DNA from: Chthoniobacterales bacterium
GTDB lineage: Bacteria; Verrucomicrobiota; Verrucomicrobiia; Chthoniobacterales; Terrimicrobiaceae
Direction of reading: 5' to 3'
Length of the DNA stretch: 33,062 nucleotides
Assembly (NCBI GenBank): GCA_014879575.1
Contig: JACSRU010000075.1
Coordinates: forward strand, 1 to 33,062
The notes below the pieces were generated by a model that worked only from the letters and a program-made list of their open reading frames with translations, was not told where the DNA came from and ran no database searches. How positions within the stretch are numbered: the first letter of the stretch is position 1; each line of letters opens with the position of its first letter. Of this stretch, positions 8,447 to 15,914 are shown one piece after another. The position numbers and the translations under genes are program-made.

Positions 8447-9600
8447 AAGATCATGACGTTCGCGCGTCCGGACTTATCCGCATCGAGAATCAACACTTCC
8501 GCCCGGATGATTGGGGTGAGATCCCCCGAGTGTTTCCATGGAAGGGGACGGACCATTTCCTGTCCGTCCCGGCACTCCAGAATTCCCGGTGTCCAGGTTC
8601 GACGAGGATCCGTGCTCTCCTTCACGGCGGAAATCTGTTGAACGCTGCGCATCCCGGGAACCGGCAACCCCTGCAGGCGGCAGAGTGCCCGCTTGACAAA
8701 GGCGTGAAAGCAAACCCATTGGGAAAGAGGATTGCCCGGCAAGCCAAAGGCAATCCGGGAGCCTTTCGTCGCAAAAATCAAGGGCTTGCCAGGACGGCTG
8801 TTCAAGCGGGAGACATGGATCGAGAAGCCGGCGGATTCCAACACGCCCCTCGTGTGGTCCCGGTCGCCCGGACCGGAGCCTCCGGAAATCAGAAGCACAT
8901 CCGCCGAACTTGCCAGAACCTTTCGGAGCAAGACGTCGGGATCATCCGCGAGGCGATCCTGCGCGACTTCCCCCCCGAGATCGCAGAGCAAAGCCCGGAT
9001 CATGGGTCCGTTGCTATCGTAGGTTTTCCCCGGTGGCAGCGGAACTCCGGGACCAAGAATCTCGTCGCCCGTCACAAGATGCAGGACACTCGCATTTCCA
9101 ATGACCGGGAGATGTTCCCTGCCGACGGAGGCAAGCAACGCAATTCCTCCGGCCGTCATTTTCGTCCCGGCAGGAATCAGAAGATCCCCCGTTCGGACAA
9201 TCCCGCCGCGCCGCCGGATGTTCTCGCCGGGAGAAATCGAGAGGCCGGGCCTCAAAGTCACCAGATCTCCTTCAACCGAACAATCCTCCTGCCTCGCGAC
9301 AGCCACGGTGCCTTCGGGAATCATGCCGCCAGTGAGAATCCTAAGCGCCGTTCCCGAAGTGACAGATTGAGAGAGCGGAGTCCCTGCGGAGAGGGAGCCT
9401 TGGATCCGACAAATTCCCGGCGGGGTGCCAGCAAAGGCATAGCCATCCATGGAACTCTGGTCAAATGAGGGCACCTCGCAAGGGGACATCACCGCAGCAC
9501 CTGTCACGCGATGCAGGGAGTTCGCCAGGGAAACGGTGCGAACCGGAAGGCAGGCCACCCTCGCATCGATTTCCTTCCAAAGTTGTTCGATCTCCATCAT
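8443..9600 (-). CDS. moeA: Molybdopterin molybdenumtransferase
   Basis: This 385-aa enzyme inserts molybdate into adenylated molybdopterin to give active cofactor. It shows FDQSSMDGYAF (domain I), an RILTGGMIPEG segment and IRRRGGIVRTGD. The MoCF domain follows with ISGGSGPGDRDHT, equivalent to the Mog GGTG loop, and FGLPGNPLSQWV. The C-terminal domain is also present. Length is slightly short of the usual 400. Two consecutive ATG codons open the frame; the first (9598-9600) is 1 nt after the moaE stop, and either could be used. Confidence 0.95.
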   Translation of the reverse strand: MMEIEQLWKEIDARVACLPVRTVSLANSLHRVTGAAVMSPCEVPSFDQSSMDGYAFAGTPPGICRIQGSLSAGTPLSQSVTSGTALRILTGGMIPEGTVAVARQEDCSVEGDLVTLRPGLSISPGENIRRRGGIVRTGDLLIPAGTKMTAGGIALLASVGREHLPVIGNASVLHLVTGDEILGPGVPLPPGKTYDSNGPMIRALLCDLGGEVAQDRLADDPDVLLRKVLASSADVLLISGGSGPGDRDHTRGVLESAGFSIHVSRLNSRPGKPLIFATKGSRIAFGLPGNPLSQWVCFHAFVKRALCRLQGLPVPGMRSVQQISAVKESTDPRRTWTPGILECRDGQEMVRPLPWKHSGDLTPIIRAEVLILDADKSGRANVMIL

Positions 9601-9601
9601 G

Positions 9602-10021
9602 TCAATGCGCGGCCGACTCCTCTTGGCTATTTACGATTTCTGATGAAACCCCCGCAGCCCGCTTCCAGATCGGGACCTCTTGTTTGAGGCGGTCGAGAAA
9701 TTTGGTGAGAACGGAAAAGGCTTCGAACCGGTGCTTGGAAGACACATCCATCAGGATGGCTGCCTCCCCAACTGGCACAAACCCGATGCGGTGATGCACG
9801 CGGGCGATGTGGAAGGGATGCACCCGTCCCAGGTCCTCCAAAATTTCACGAATCATCCTGTCCGCCATCGGCTCATAAGCCTCATAATTCAGCCCGGTAA
9901 TCCGCCGCCCCCCTTCGAGATCCCGAACAATTCCCTCGAACCGCGCAATCGCGCCGACACCCGCCGCTGCAAGCGGCGGCAGGCTCAGGGCTTCCGGGCA
10001 AAGAAGAATTTCGATTTTCAT
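9602..10021 (-). CDS. moaE: Molybdopterin synthase large subunit
   Basis: This 139-aa subunit, with MoaD, transfers sulfur to cyclic pyranopterin monophosphate to make molybdopterin. It contains the family motifs FEGIVRD, LNYEAYEPMADRMIREI, HRIGFVPVGEAAILM and SSKHRFEAF, and KQEVPIWKRA with the active-site Lys near the end. The frame extends 48 codons upstream, but that extension is out-of-frame moaD sequence. ATG 10021 overlaps the moaD stop (ATGA at 10018-10021) and gives the normal MoaE length. Confidence 0.94.
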   Translation of the reverse strand: MKIEILLCPEALSLPPLAAAGVGAIARFEGIVRDLEGGRRITGLNYEAYEPMADRMIREILEDLGRVHPFHIARVHHRIGFVPVGEAAILMDVSSKHRFEAFSVLTKFLDRLKQEVPIWKRAAGVSSEIVNSQEESAAH

Positions 10022-10257
10022 CCTCCGGAAACAGGCGGGATGATGGCCGCCTCCTCCAGCCTGTCCAAGTATTGATTGTCGGTGACATAGCGCATTCCGG
10101 ATGCCACCCGGGATTGTCCCGCAAGTTCTGCAAGCGCAGGATGCCTCCGCAAGGCTTCCGCCCAAAATTCTTCGAGCGTAAGATCGCGGTCCACCTTCCA
10201 GTCTTCCTCACGGCATCCCGTCACATCGGAGGCTTGGGCGAAATAGAGAACTCTCAT
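10018..10257 (-). CDS. moaD: Molybdopterin synthase sulfur-carrier subunit
   Basis: This 79-aa ubiquitin-like protein ends in the obligatory Gly-Gly (IIPPVSGG), which is adenylated and thiocarboxylated before sulfur transfer in MoaE. It opens with MRVLYFAQASDVTG, typical of MoaD (RVLYFA), and has VTDNQYLDR before the last strand. It lies between moaA (14 nt upstream) and moaE (4-nt overlap). Size, C-terminus and context agree. Confidence 0.93.
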   Translation of the reverse strand: MRVLYFAQASDVTGCREEDWKVDRDLTLEEFWAEALRRHPALAELAGQSRVASGMRYVTDNQYLDRLEEAAIIPPVSGG

Positions 10258-10271
10258 GGTCGTTGGAGAAG

Positions 10272-11240
10272 TCAGCCACCGATCGCGGTCATCGGACGTT
10301 CCGGTTGGTAGGATTGCAGAAATTCATGGTCCTCGGGCTTGTTGGCGATCGCCATACGGATGGCGGCAGCGGGATCCTCTCCGGTGCGCAACCTCCCGAG
10401 AAGATCGATTTCTCCGTGCCGTCCGAGACAGGGACGCAATTTCCCATCCGCCGTCAGTCGCAATTTGTTGCAGCTCTCGCAGAAATGCGGCGCGGTGAGC
10501 GCCCCGATCAATCCAATCCGCGCTCCGGAGGGCTCGAAGGAAAAATATCGGGCGGGGCCGTTTCCCGGGCGGTAATCCGGCAGCTCCCGCATCTCGCCAT
10601 GAGAGGCAAGCCGCCGCCTCAATTCGCCGATGGAAAGAAAGTTTTGTTCGCTGAGCACGTCGGTGCGCGAGAGCGGCATGAGTTCGATAAAGCGCAAAGG
10701 GGCGCCAATTTCCGCCGCAAAGCGAATCAGCGGAAGATACTCGGTTTCGTTGACGTTTCGTATCAGCACGCAGTTCAGCTTGATCACTTCGAAGCCTGCG
10801 GAGAAGGCTGCGGAGATCCCCGCAAAGACGCTCTCGATCCCTCCCCCGGTGATGCGGCGATAAACAGCGGGATCCATGGCGTCGAGCGAAATATTCACGG
10901 ATCGGACCCCCGCCTGCTTGAGATCACGCGCCAAGGGCGCCAGAAACGTGGCGTTGGTGCTCAACCCCAGGGTGCGAACCCCGGGCACCTCCCAAATGCG
11001 CCGACATATTTCGACGATATCCTTGCGCAAGAGAGGCTCGCCACCGGTCACCCGGAATTTCTTAAACCCGAGATCCGCAGCGGCTCTGACTGTCCGAAGG
11101 ATTTCCTCCGCACTCATGTGGTCGCTTCGCTGCGCCCACCCCTTGTATCCTTCCGGCATGCAATAAAGGCATTTTTCATTGCAGCGATCCGTGACGGATA
11201 TCCGCAGGTAATCGATGCTCCGGTTAAAGGGATCCTTCAT
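10272..11240 (-). CDS. moaA: GTP 3',8-cyclase (radical SAM)
   Basis: This 322-aa radical SAM enzyme cyclises GTP to 3',8-cyclo-GTP, committing to molybdenum-cofactor synthesis. The SAM cluster motif CNEKCLYC is at residues 20-27, followed by the VTGGEPLLR SAM-binding motif. The C-terminal second 4Fe-4S site is seen in CESCNKLRLTADGKLRPC, and the protein ends in AIGG, the essential C-terminal Gly-Gly tail. The frame stays open 71 codons further upstream, but ATG 11240 gives the normal N-terminus (RSIDYLRISVTDRC) and has a GGAGA Shine-Dalgarno about 8 nt upstream (minus strand, 11249-11253). It is the first gene of the six-gene cofactor operon. Confidence 0.95.
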   Translation of the reverse strand: MKDPFNRSIDYLRISVTDRCNEKCLYCMPEGYKGWAQRSDHMSAEEILRTVRAAADLGFKKFRVTGGEPLLRKDIVEICRRIWEVPGVRTLGLSTNATFLAPLARDLKQAGVRSVNISLDAMDPAVYRRITGGGIESVFAGISAAFSAGFEVIKLNCVLIRNVNETEYLPLIRFAAEIGAPLRFIELMPLSRTDVLSEQNFLSIGELRRRLASHGEMRELPDYRPGNGPARYFSFEPSGARIGLIGALTAPHFCESCNKLRLTADGKLRPCLGRHGEIDLLGRLRTGEDPAAAIRMAIANKPEDHEFLQSYQPERPMTAIGG

Positions 11241-11286
11241 ATTCGGTTCTCCACAGCAGAAAGTGTGACAAGGACCGGATGGCAGC

Positions 11287-11306
11287 CGCCCCTGGGCCAG
11301 GGGGCG
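11287..11306. other. GC-rich hairpin between the MFS gene and moaA
   Basis: CGCCCC (11287-11292) and GGGGCG (11301-11306) form a 6-bp stem with an 8-nt loop in the 106-bp gap. It lacks a U-tract on the minus strand, so it is not a standard intrinsic terminator. It could separate the two transcription units or lie in the moaA leader. Confidence 0.3.
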
Positions 11307-11346
11307 TCCCGCCGAAAAATTTGATGGATGCGAAAAGCCATGCCGG

Positions 11347-12699
11347 TCAACGATGCCACAGCTTGCTCGCCCGCCGCAACCACGCATAGACCAGGCTGGA
11401 TGACTCGCTGCCCCGGGCTTCGTGAAGTCGCCGAATGAGTCGCAGTGCCACAATGTTCAAAAGAAAAAGCGCCAGAAAATAGATGCTGTGTCTCCGCCAG
11501 TGAAAGGCCCCCGTCACCACTTCATAGGTTCCGACAAAATCCAGCGAGATTCCCCAGACAACCGGAGCCGCGCCGAGGCCGAGGCTGGTAATCACTGTAA
11601 ACAGGGCAAAGAAATGATTCCGCCCCATCTCTGGCATCGTGACCATGACGATGCGCGCATTTGCCAGATTGAAATTCGATCCGGCAACTCCCGAAAAAAA
11701 GTTCAAGATTCCAATCATCAAATGCGAACATGGCAATACGTCGGCCGCCACCAGAAACCAGCCAAGAATCACCAAGCTGAATAAGAGAAGGGCGCCGGTC
11801 ATGATCGGCTTGCTCCCCGCCCGATCCACAAGCCGTCCAACGAAGGGCAAACTGACCAATGCCCCGATAAAGGAAAGGCCGGAAAGGTAGAGGACGGTGG
11901 AAACATCAAACTTCGGGAACTCCCGCAGGTATTCCACCGTGAAGACCCCGAGGCTGCCAATGACCGCCATGAAGAGCACATTGAAACGAAGAAGTTCCCG
12001 GAACGGGGGATACGCGATGATATGCCGCCACGGCACCGGCTCGGAGGACTTGCGGACACTCTCGACGGCTTTTACATCGGGAATTTTCTGAATGAAACTC
12101 AAGCTGAGCGTGGCTCCAACCGTGCTGATGAAAAAGACCAGCGCATACTCCCAGGAATCCACCTGGCCAGTCATCACGATCGCCGAGGCCACAAGCGCAA
12201 GAAGAGATCCCACATGCATGAAGATCTGGTCCAGGGAGAGAAACCGTCCGCGAATTTCCTCCGGGATCAGGACCGTGATCCACGGCATCCAGGCCACGGA
12301 CGAAATGCCCCGCAAAAAATTAAAGAGAAACAAGGCCGCCAGTATGGCTGCCAGTTTGGACGTATCGTCCAGAAAGTAGGCCAGCGGGACCAAGGTCACC
12401 ACAAAGATAAAAATGGTGCGCAGTCCCCACCCCATCAGCACAAAGCGCTTGTAGCCATATCGCCCCAGAAATTGTGCGGCAGGCAGCTGGAGGACGGTCA
12501 TGAGCGGAGTGAATGCAGCCAGAATGCCCAGCACGGTCGAAGAGGCGCCGATGCTTTGCGCATACAGGATAATCGGCGCCCCCAGAATAATCTGAAACGA
12601 AATCGCGTTACAGAGCCCAAACCAATGGGCGTTGAACAAGCCCTTGGGGTAATAGCGGGAAATAAAGCTCACTCCGCCAGTGGGGGGAGGAGAAGACAA
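11347..12699 (-). CDS. Major facilitator superfamily transporter
   Basis: This 450-aa inner-membrane protein has about 12 hydrophobic helices. The first helix region begins near residue 20 (FNAHWFGLCNAISFQIILG). A loop with GRYGYKRFVLMGWG after helix 2-3 corresponds to the MFS motif-A region, and a second related loop FVGRLVDRAGSKPIMTG opens the second half. A central cytoplasmic loop (around PDVKAVESVRKSSEPVPW) separates two six-helix bundles. Substrate cannot be told. Its stop is 106 nt upstream of moaA on the same strand, so readthrough into the cofactor operon is possible. Nothing ties it specifically to molybdate, whose import normally uses an ABC system. Confidence 0.88.
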   Translation of the reverse strand: MSSPPPTGGVSFISRYYPKGLFNAHWFGLCNAISFQIILGAPIILYAQSIGASSTVLGILAAFTPLMTVLQLPAAQFLGRYGYKRFVLMGWGLRTIFIFVVTLVPLAYFLDDTSKLAAILAALFLFNFLRGISSVAWMPWITVLIPEEIRGRFLSLDQIFMHVGSLLALVASAIVMTGQVDSWEYALVFFISTVGATLSLSFIQKIPDVKAVESVRKSSEPVPWRHIIAYPPFRELLRFNVLFMAVIGSLGVFTVEYLREFPKFDVSTVLYLSGLSFIGALVSLPFVGRLVDRAGSKPIMTGALLLFSLVILGWFLVAADVLPCSHLMIGILNFFSGVAGSNFNLANARIVMVTMPEMGRNHFFALFTVITSLGLGAAPVVWGISLDFVGTYEVVTGAFHWRRHSIYFLALFLLNIVALRLIRRLHEARGSESSSLVYAWLRRASKLWHR

Positions 12700-12769
12700 T
12701 GGAAGCCGCCGGGATCCGGAAAAGACACGCCCCCCGCAGGGAACACCGCGAAAAATCTGCCGCGAGCGG

Positions 12770-13081
12770 TCACGGAATTGTCACCGGAGCCGCATTCTCT
12801 GCAACCAGGGAAGCCGGACGAAAAACATACCGCTCACGCGAGCCGACAAGGGGCTTGGGTGGCTGGATCAGGCTTTGAGCGATAAACTCCGGATTGATCG
12901 GAGCAATCAGGCTATACCCACCCTTGCCATCTGGCAGCATCGGCGTTCCCCACCGATTCCGACACACAACTTCCTTCGCAGGAATCTGCTCTCCACGAAG
13001 CGTGTGATTCATCATAACGGGTTCCTGAGGGGCGGAGAAGGCCGTAAGAAACGAGCCTCCGGCAATGAGCAGCCAGTTCAT
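12770..13081 (-). CDS. Small exported protein of unknown function
   Basis: The 103-aa product starts MNWLLIAGGSFLTAFSAPQ, a short hydrophobic segment ending in a plausible signal-peptidase site (FSA). The mature part is Pro-rich (IAPINPEFIAQSLIQPPKP) and has two cysteine-free basic stretches; no family is recognised. It lies 70 nt upstream of the MFS gene on the same strand and may share its transcript. The open frame is short, so gene status rests on the signal-like N-terminus, the start next to a dyad-rich divergent control region, and the lack of any competing frame. Confidence 0.5.
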   Translation of the reverse strand: MNWLLIAGGSFLTAFSAPQEPVMMNHTLRGEQIPAKEVVCRNRWGTPMLPDGKGGYSLIAPINPEFIAQSLIQPPKPLVGSRERYVFRPASLVAENAAPVTIP

Positions 13082-13098
13082 ATCGGCAGCTTACTAAA

Positions 13099-13116
13099 TC
13101 ATTTCCCCGGAAATGA
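13099..13116. promoter_or_regulatory. 18-bp perfect dyad in the divergent control region
   Basis: TCATTTCC (13099-13106) and GGAAATGA (13109-13116) form perfect 8-bp arms around a 2-bp centre. The site lies between the divergently transcribed small exported protein gene and the ubiD-type gene, about 18 bp upstream of the former's start. The short centre favours a protein-binding operator over an RNA hairpin. No regulator gene lies nearby. Confidence 0.45.
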
Positions 13117-13190
13117 AAAGCGGATAATTTCAGATTTCTTCTGATCCATTTGCCTTGTCCGGGAATTTTCAGTAGGTGTCACGAGTCCTC

Positions 13191-13215
13191 ACCGGCAGTC
13201 CAACCACCTGCCGGT
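13191..13215 (+). promoter_or_regulatory. Hairpin overlapping the ribosome-binding region of the UbiD-family gene
   Basis: ACCGGCAG (13191-13198) and CTGCCGGT (13208-13215) are perfect 8-bp arms with a 9-nt loop, 12 nt before ATG 13228. The right arm runs into the purine-rich GGTGGGG (13212-13218) that would serve as Shine-Dalgarno, so pairing could lower translation initiation. Seen in sequence; the regulatory role is inference. Confidence 0.4.
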
Positions 13216-13227
13216 GGGGTCGCCTCG

Positions 13228-14688
13228 ATGTCCTATCCTTCCTTTCGATCTTTCTGCGACAAATTGGAATCCTGCGGGGAACTCCGCCGGATCCCGGAGC
13301 CGGTTGCGACCGAACTCCAGATCACCGAACTCGCCGACCGCGAAATGAAGTCCGCGAATGGGGGAACGGCCCTCCTCTTTGAAAAGCCCACCATCTCCGG
13401 ACGGGTATCGGCATTTCCCCTCGCCATCAATACCATGGGCTCCCGCCGCCGGATGGCGATGGCCCTCGGCCTGGAAAAAATCGACGAGTTGGCCGACCAG
13501 ATGCAGTTCCTCATGAAGGCGAAGCCGCCGCGCACCCTCAAGGAAGCCTTTGCCCTCCTGCGCAACGGCATTGATGTCCTTCACGCCAAACCCCGCCACG
13601 TCCGCTCCGCCCCCTGCCAGGAAGTCGTCCGGGAGCCCGGTGGAAATTTTTCCCTGGCCGATCTGCCCATCCTTCATTGCTGGCCGGACGATGGCGGGCG
13701 CTTTATCACCCTGCCGACGGTCTTTACAAAAGATCCGGACACCGGCGACCGAAATGTCGGCATGTATCGCATGCAGGTTTACGATGACTGGACCACCGGC
13801 ATGCACTGGCAAATCCACAAGGTGGGTGCCCGGCATGGAAAACGCTATTACGAACGCGGAGAAAAAATGCCCGTTGCGGTTGCGCTGGGTGGCGATCCCG
13901 CGCTCACCTTCTCCGCCACCGCCCCCCTCCCCGATGGGCTCGATGAAATCCTCTTCGCCGGATTCGCCCGGAAAAAATCCGTGAAACTCATCAAGGCAGT
14001 GACCGTGGACATCGACGTCCCTGCCAATGCGGATTTCGTTCTCGAGGGCTACGTGCAGCCCGGCGAACTCCGGGCGGAGGGTCCCTTCGGCGACCACACC
14101 GGCTTCTACACAAACGTGGACGACTACCCGGTCTTCCACCTCACAGCGATCACCCACCGACGCGATGCCGTCTATCCCGCCACGATTGTCGGGGTTCCGC
14201 CGATGGAGGACTTCTACATGGGGGCTGCCAGCGTCCGCATCTTTTTGCCGGTCTTCAAAATGAATTTCCCCGAGATCGTGGACATCGCCCTCCCGGCCGA
14301 GGGCGTCTTTCACAACCTCGTTTTCGTCTCCATCCGCAAACAATACCCTCTCCAGGCCTACAAAATCATGCACGGACTCTGGGGGATGGGTCAGATGATG
14401 TTTTCCAAATACATCGTTGTCGTGGACGAGGATTGCGATGTCCACAATACCAGCGAGGTCCTCTTCCGGCTGTGCGCAAACACCGACCCGCAACGCGACA
14501 CCACGATCATCAAAAATCCGACCGACGCACTCGACCACGCCCCGACGGTCGCAAATATCGGCACCCACATGGGCTTCGACGCCACCCGCAAACTGCCCTC
14601 CGAAGGCTACACCCGCGGCTGGCCATCCCTCGTCAAAATGTCGCCGGAAATCCAGGCCTGGGCGGACAAATTTTCAGCAGGCAAATGA
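13228..14688 (+). CDS. UbiD-family prenylated-FMN-dependent decarboxylase
   Basis: This 486-aa cytoplasmic protein belongs to the UbiD/Fdc family, which decarboxylates aromatic or unsaturated acids with prenylated FMN. Family motifs are NVGMYRMQVYDDWTTGMHWQ with HKVGARH (substrate and cofactor side) and GYVQPGELRAEGPFGDHTG, whose Glu280 and Glu284 fall in the conserved acidic network. Length is close to E. coli UbiD (497). ATG 13228 is preferred over an ATG 26 codons upstream because homology begins at YPSFRSFCDKLE and a GGTGGGG ribosome site precedes it. The likely physiological role is quinone biosynthesis (ubiquinone or menaquinone precursor decarboxylation), but the partner flavin prenyltransferase is not in the window and substrate cannot be assigned. 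Confidence 0.9.
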   Translation: MSYPSFRSFCDKLESCGELRRIPEPVATELQITELADREMKSANGGTALLFEKPTISGRVSAFPLAINTMGSRRRMAMALGLEKIDELADQMQFLMKAKPPRTLKEAFALLRNGIDVLHAKPRHVRSAPCQEVVREPGGNFSLADLPILHCWPDDGGRFITLPTVFTKDPDTGDRNVGMYRMQVYDDWTTGMHWQIHKVGARHGKRYYERGEKMPVAVALGGDPALTFSATAPLPDGLDEILFAGFARKKSVKLIKAVTVDIDVPANADFVLEGYVQPGELRAEGPFGDHTGFYTNVDDYPVFHLTAITHRRDAVYPATIVGVPPMEDFYMGAASVRIFLPVFKMNFPEIVDIALPAEGVFHNLVFVSIRKQYPLQAYKIMHGLWGMGQMMFSKYIVVVDEDCDVHNTSEVLFRLCANTDPQRDTTIIKNPTDALDHAPTVANIGTHMGFDATRKLPSEGYTRGWPSLVKMSPEIQAWADKFSAGK

Positions 14689-14868
14689 CCTGAAGATGCA
14701 CACCAGTCAATCCCGGTTGGCAAAGATCGCAGCCGGTGATCCGTCCGTCTCTCTGAATCTCATTTTCAAATCCCTTTTCGGTTTGAGGGGTTCCCGCAAG
14801 GAACTGGTGCAACCTCTGGACTGGGAACCCGAGGCACCAAAGCCCGGAGAACTCGAAACCATGCCCCT

Positions 14869-14914
14869 GTCGCAACCCCAGGTTTCGTGGATGGTGATCC
14901 GGAGGGCACGGGTG
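14869..14914. repeat. 46-bp direct repeat, copy 1 (relic of an FAD-oxidoreductase gene tail)
   Basis: These 46 bp match 16299-16344 with two mismatches (14899 and 14908). On the minus strand both encode TRALRITIHETWGCD, the C-terminal end of the intact FAD-dependent oxidoreductase at 16266. Here the peptide has no gene body attached. The rest of the 270-bp gap after the UbiD-family gene (14689-14868) contains nothing I can identify. Confidence 0.8.
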
Positions 14915-14921
14915 AAAAACA

Positions 14922-14958
14922 TTGACACCCGCCCTCGAATGGACATGATACCGTCCAT
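14922..14958 (+). promoter_or_regulatory. Promoter and operator dyad of the yefM-yoeB module
   Basis: A perfect -35 TTGACA (14922-14927) is followed after 16 nt by CATGAT (14944-14949). An inverted repeat ATGGAC (14939-14944) / GTCCAT (14953-14958) straddles the -10 and abuts the start codon at 14959. This fits autorepression by the YefM/YoeB complex, as known for the family. The predicted transcription start falls at or next to the ATG, suggesting a leaderless mRNA. Confidence 0.5.
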
Positions 14959-15216
14959 ATGACTGCAATCACCTATACTGCTGCCCGCGAAAACCTCGCT
15001 TCCACGATGGATCGTGTCTGCAAAGACCGTGATGCCGTAATTATCACACGAAATCGAGATCAGGCGGTCGTGATGCTTTCCTTGGACGATTATGAATCAC
15101 TCCAAGAAACCGCCTACCTTTTGCGAAGTCCTGCCAACGCCAAGCGACTTTTCGACGCCATTGATGCTGCGGAGAAGGGCAACCTTATCCAGAAGGATAT
15201 TGATCTGGACGCGTGA
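14959..15216 (+). CDS. yefM: Antitoxin, YefM (Phd/YefM) family
   Basis: This 85-aa antitoxin binds and neutralises YoeB and autorepresses the operon. The N-terminal DNA-binding fold is typical: TYTAARENLASTMDRVC followed by VIITRNRDQAVVMLSLDDY, the hallmark of YefM proteins, then an alpha-helical C-terminal toxin-binding tail with ETAYLLRSPANAKRL. Size matches E. coli YefM (83). The stop overlaps the GTG start of yoeB by 4 nt. G+C looks lower than in the genes to the left, in keeping with mobile toxin-antitoxin modules. Confidence 0.95.
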   Translation: MTAITYTAARENLASTMDRVCKDRDAVIITRNRDQAVVMLSLDDYESLQETAYLLRSPANAKRLFDAIDAAEKGNLIQKDIDLDA

Positions 15217-15473
15217 ATCTTTTGTTCACTCCTCATGCATGGGATGATTATCAGTTCTGGCTTCAGGGCGATAAGAAGATTCTCAAAAGAATCAACGAAC
15301 TGATTAAGGACGTTCTTCGTTCACCCCATGAGGGAATTGGCAAGCCTGAACCCCTTCGTCAAAGCTTATCAGGATATTGGTCACGGCGCATCACCGAGGA
15401 ACACAGATTAATCTATCGTCAAGTTAAATCAGGCATTCTTCTCATTCAGCTGCGCTACCACTACAAGAAATAG
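15213..15473 (+). CDS. yoeB: Toxin, YoeB mRNA interferase
   Basis: This 86-aa RelE-superfamily toxin cleaves mRNA in the ribosomal A site. It is close to the canonical sequence: AWDDYQFWLQGDKKILKRIN, GKPEPLRQSLSGYWSRRI and TEEHRLIY, ending RYHYKK. The catalytic residues fall at the same positions as in E. coli YoeB: Glu46, Arg65 and His83, so the toxin looks intact. It starts with GTG at 15213 inside GTGA overlapping the yefM stop. Coupled translation keeps antitoxin in excess. Confidence 0.95.
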   Translation: MNLLFTPHAWDDYQFWLQGDKKILKRINELIKDVLRSPHEGIGKPEPLRQSLSGYWSRRITEEHRLIYRQVKSGILLIQLRYHYKK

Positions 15474-15506
15474 GTTAACCCTAAAGGGTGCAGCGGAGGT
15501 AAGGAA

Positions 15507-15583
15507 TGGGCCACGCCCCAATCAAATTCCGCATCAAGTGTCAGAAACGCGAAGCTTTCTCTTCGAGCCACTTTTCCGTCTGA
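15507..15583 (+). pseudogene. Relic of the C-terminus of an AraC-type regulator
   Basis: About 77 bp match the end of the intact araC-type gene at 31085-32008 (its 3' end and stop), with roughly 10 mismatches. It reads GHAPIKFRIKCQKREAF and ends HFSV-stop, against GHTPTKFRIKSQKREAF and QFSV-stop in the intact gene. Similarity starts abruptly at GGGCCAC, 33 nt after yoeB, and stops at the termination codon. No start or upstream body remains. Differences include synonymous changes, suggesting descent from a paralog rather than a very recent copy. Confidence 0.8.
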
Positions 15584-15603
15584 ACGAAAGCCCGGAGGAA
15601 CCA

Positions 15604-15690
15604 TGCCCGCCACAAGAATGTCGCACGAGGCCCTTGTTTCGTTATCGCGTTGGACAAAAATATATTGCCCCTTGGTCAGGTCCGCGTAGC
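15604..15690 (-). pseudogene. Possible relic of a CBM9-like / FAD-oxidoreductase gene junction
   Basis: On the minus strand this region reads ADLTKGQYIFVQRDNE followed by CDILVAG. The first part resembles the C-terminus of the intact CBM9-like protein (SDLRGKYLVQKRFEN). The second matches the start of the intact FAD oxidoreductase (CDILVAGGG). A 22-bp core (15606-15627) matches 18061-18082 with one mismatch. The order is the same as at the intact junction, but the stop and start codons between the two genes are missing. Chance similarity cannot be excluded for the first part. Confidence 0.45.
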
Positions 15691-15698
15691 GTTGAGAT

Positions 15699-15914
15699 AT
15701 GAGTACGGTTCAAGAAATCGAGAAAGCGATTGAAAAGCTTCCTCGGGAAGAATTGTTTCAACTCACGGATTGGTTGTCTTCACGCTTCTCCGACCAATGG
15801 GATCGGCAGATTGAAGAAGACATTGCCGCTGGCCTTTTGGATGAGCTTGCCTCAGAGGCTATCGCAGAGCATCGAGCCGGGCAGAGTATGCCGATGCCCT
15901 CCGATGAGAAGTAG
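15699..15914 (+). CDS. Putative antitoxin of a RelE/ParE-like module
   Basis: The 71-aa acidic, mostly helical protein begins with VQEIEKAIEKLPREELFQL and DWLSSRF, a helix typical of small antitoxins that accompany RelE/ParE-like toxins, and ends in a flexible polar tail (AEHRAGQSMPMPSDEK). Its stop lies 11 nt inside the downstream toxin frame, so translation is coupled. No DNA-binding fold is recognised. Assignment rests on position, size and the helical pattern. The 225-bp gap upstream (15474-15698) is occupied by the two relics, so the promoter may lie within relic DNA. Confidence 0.65.
   Translation: MSTVQEIEKAIEKLPREELFQLTDWLSSRFSDQWDRQIEEDIAAGLLDELASEAIAEHRAGQSMPMPSDEK

Noticed and set aside
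11241-11346. Molybdenum-cofactor riboswitch upstream of moaA
   Set aside because: The gap is only 106 bp, and apart from one 6-bp GC stem I could not build the multi-helix structure expected of a Moco RNA motif.
13189-14568. A 459-codon open frame opposite the UbiD-family gene
   Set aside because: Shadow of a gene with clear family motifs on the plus strand.
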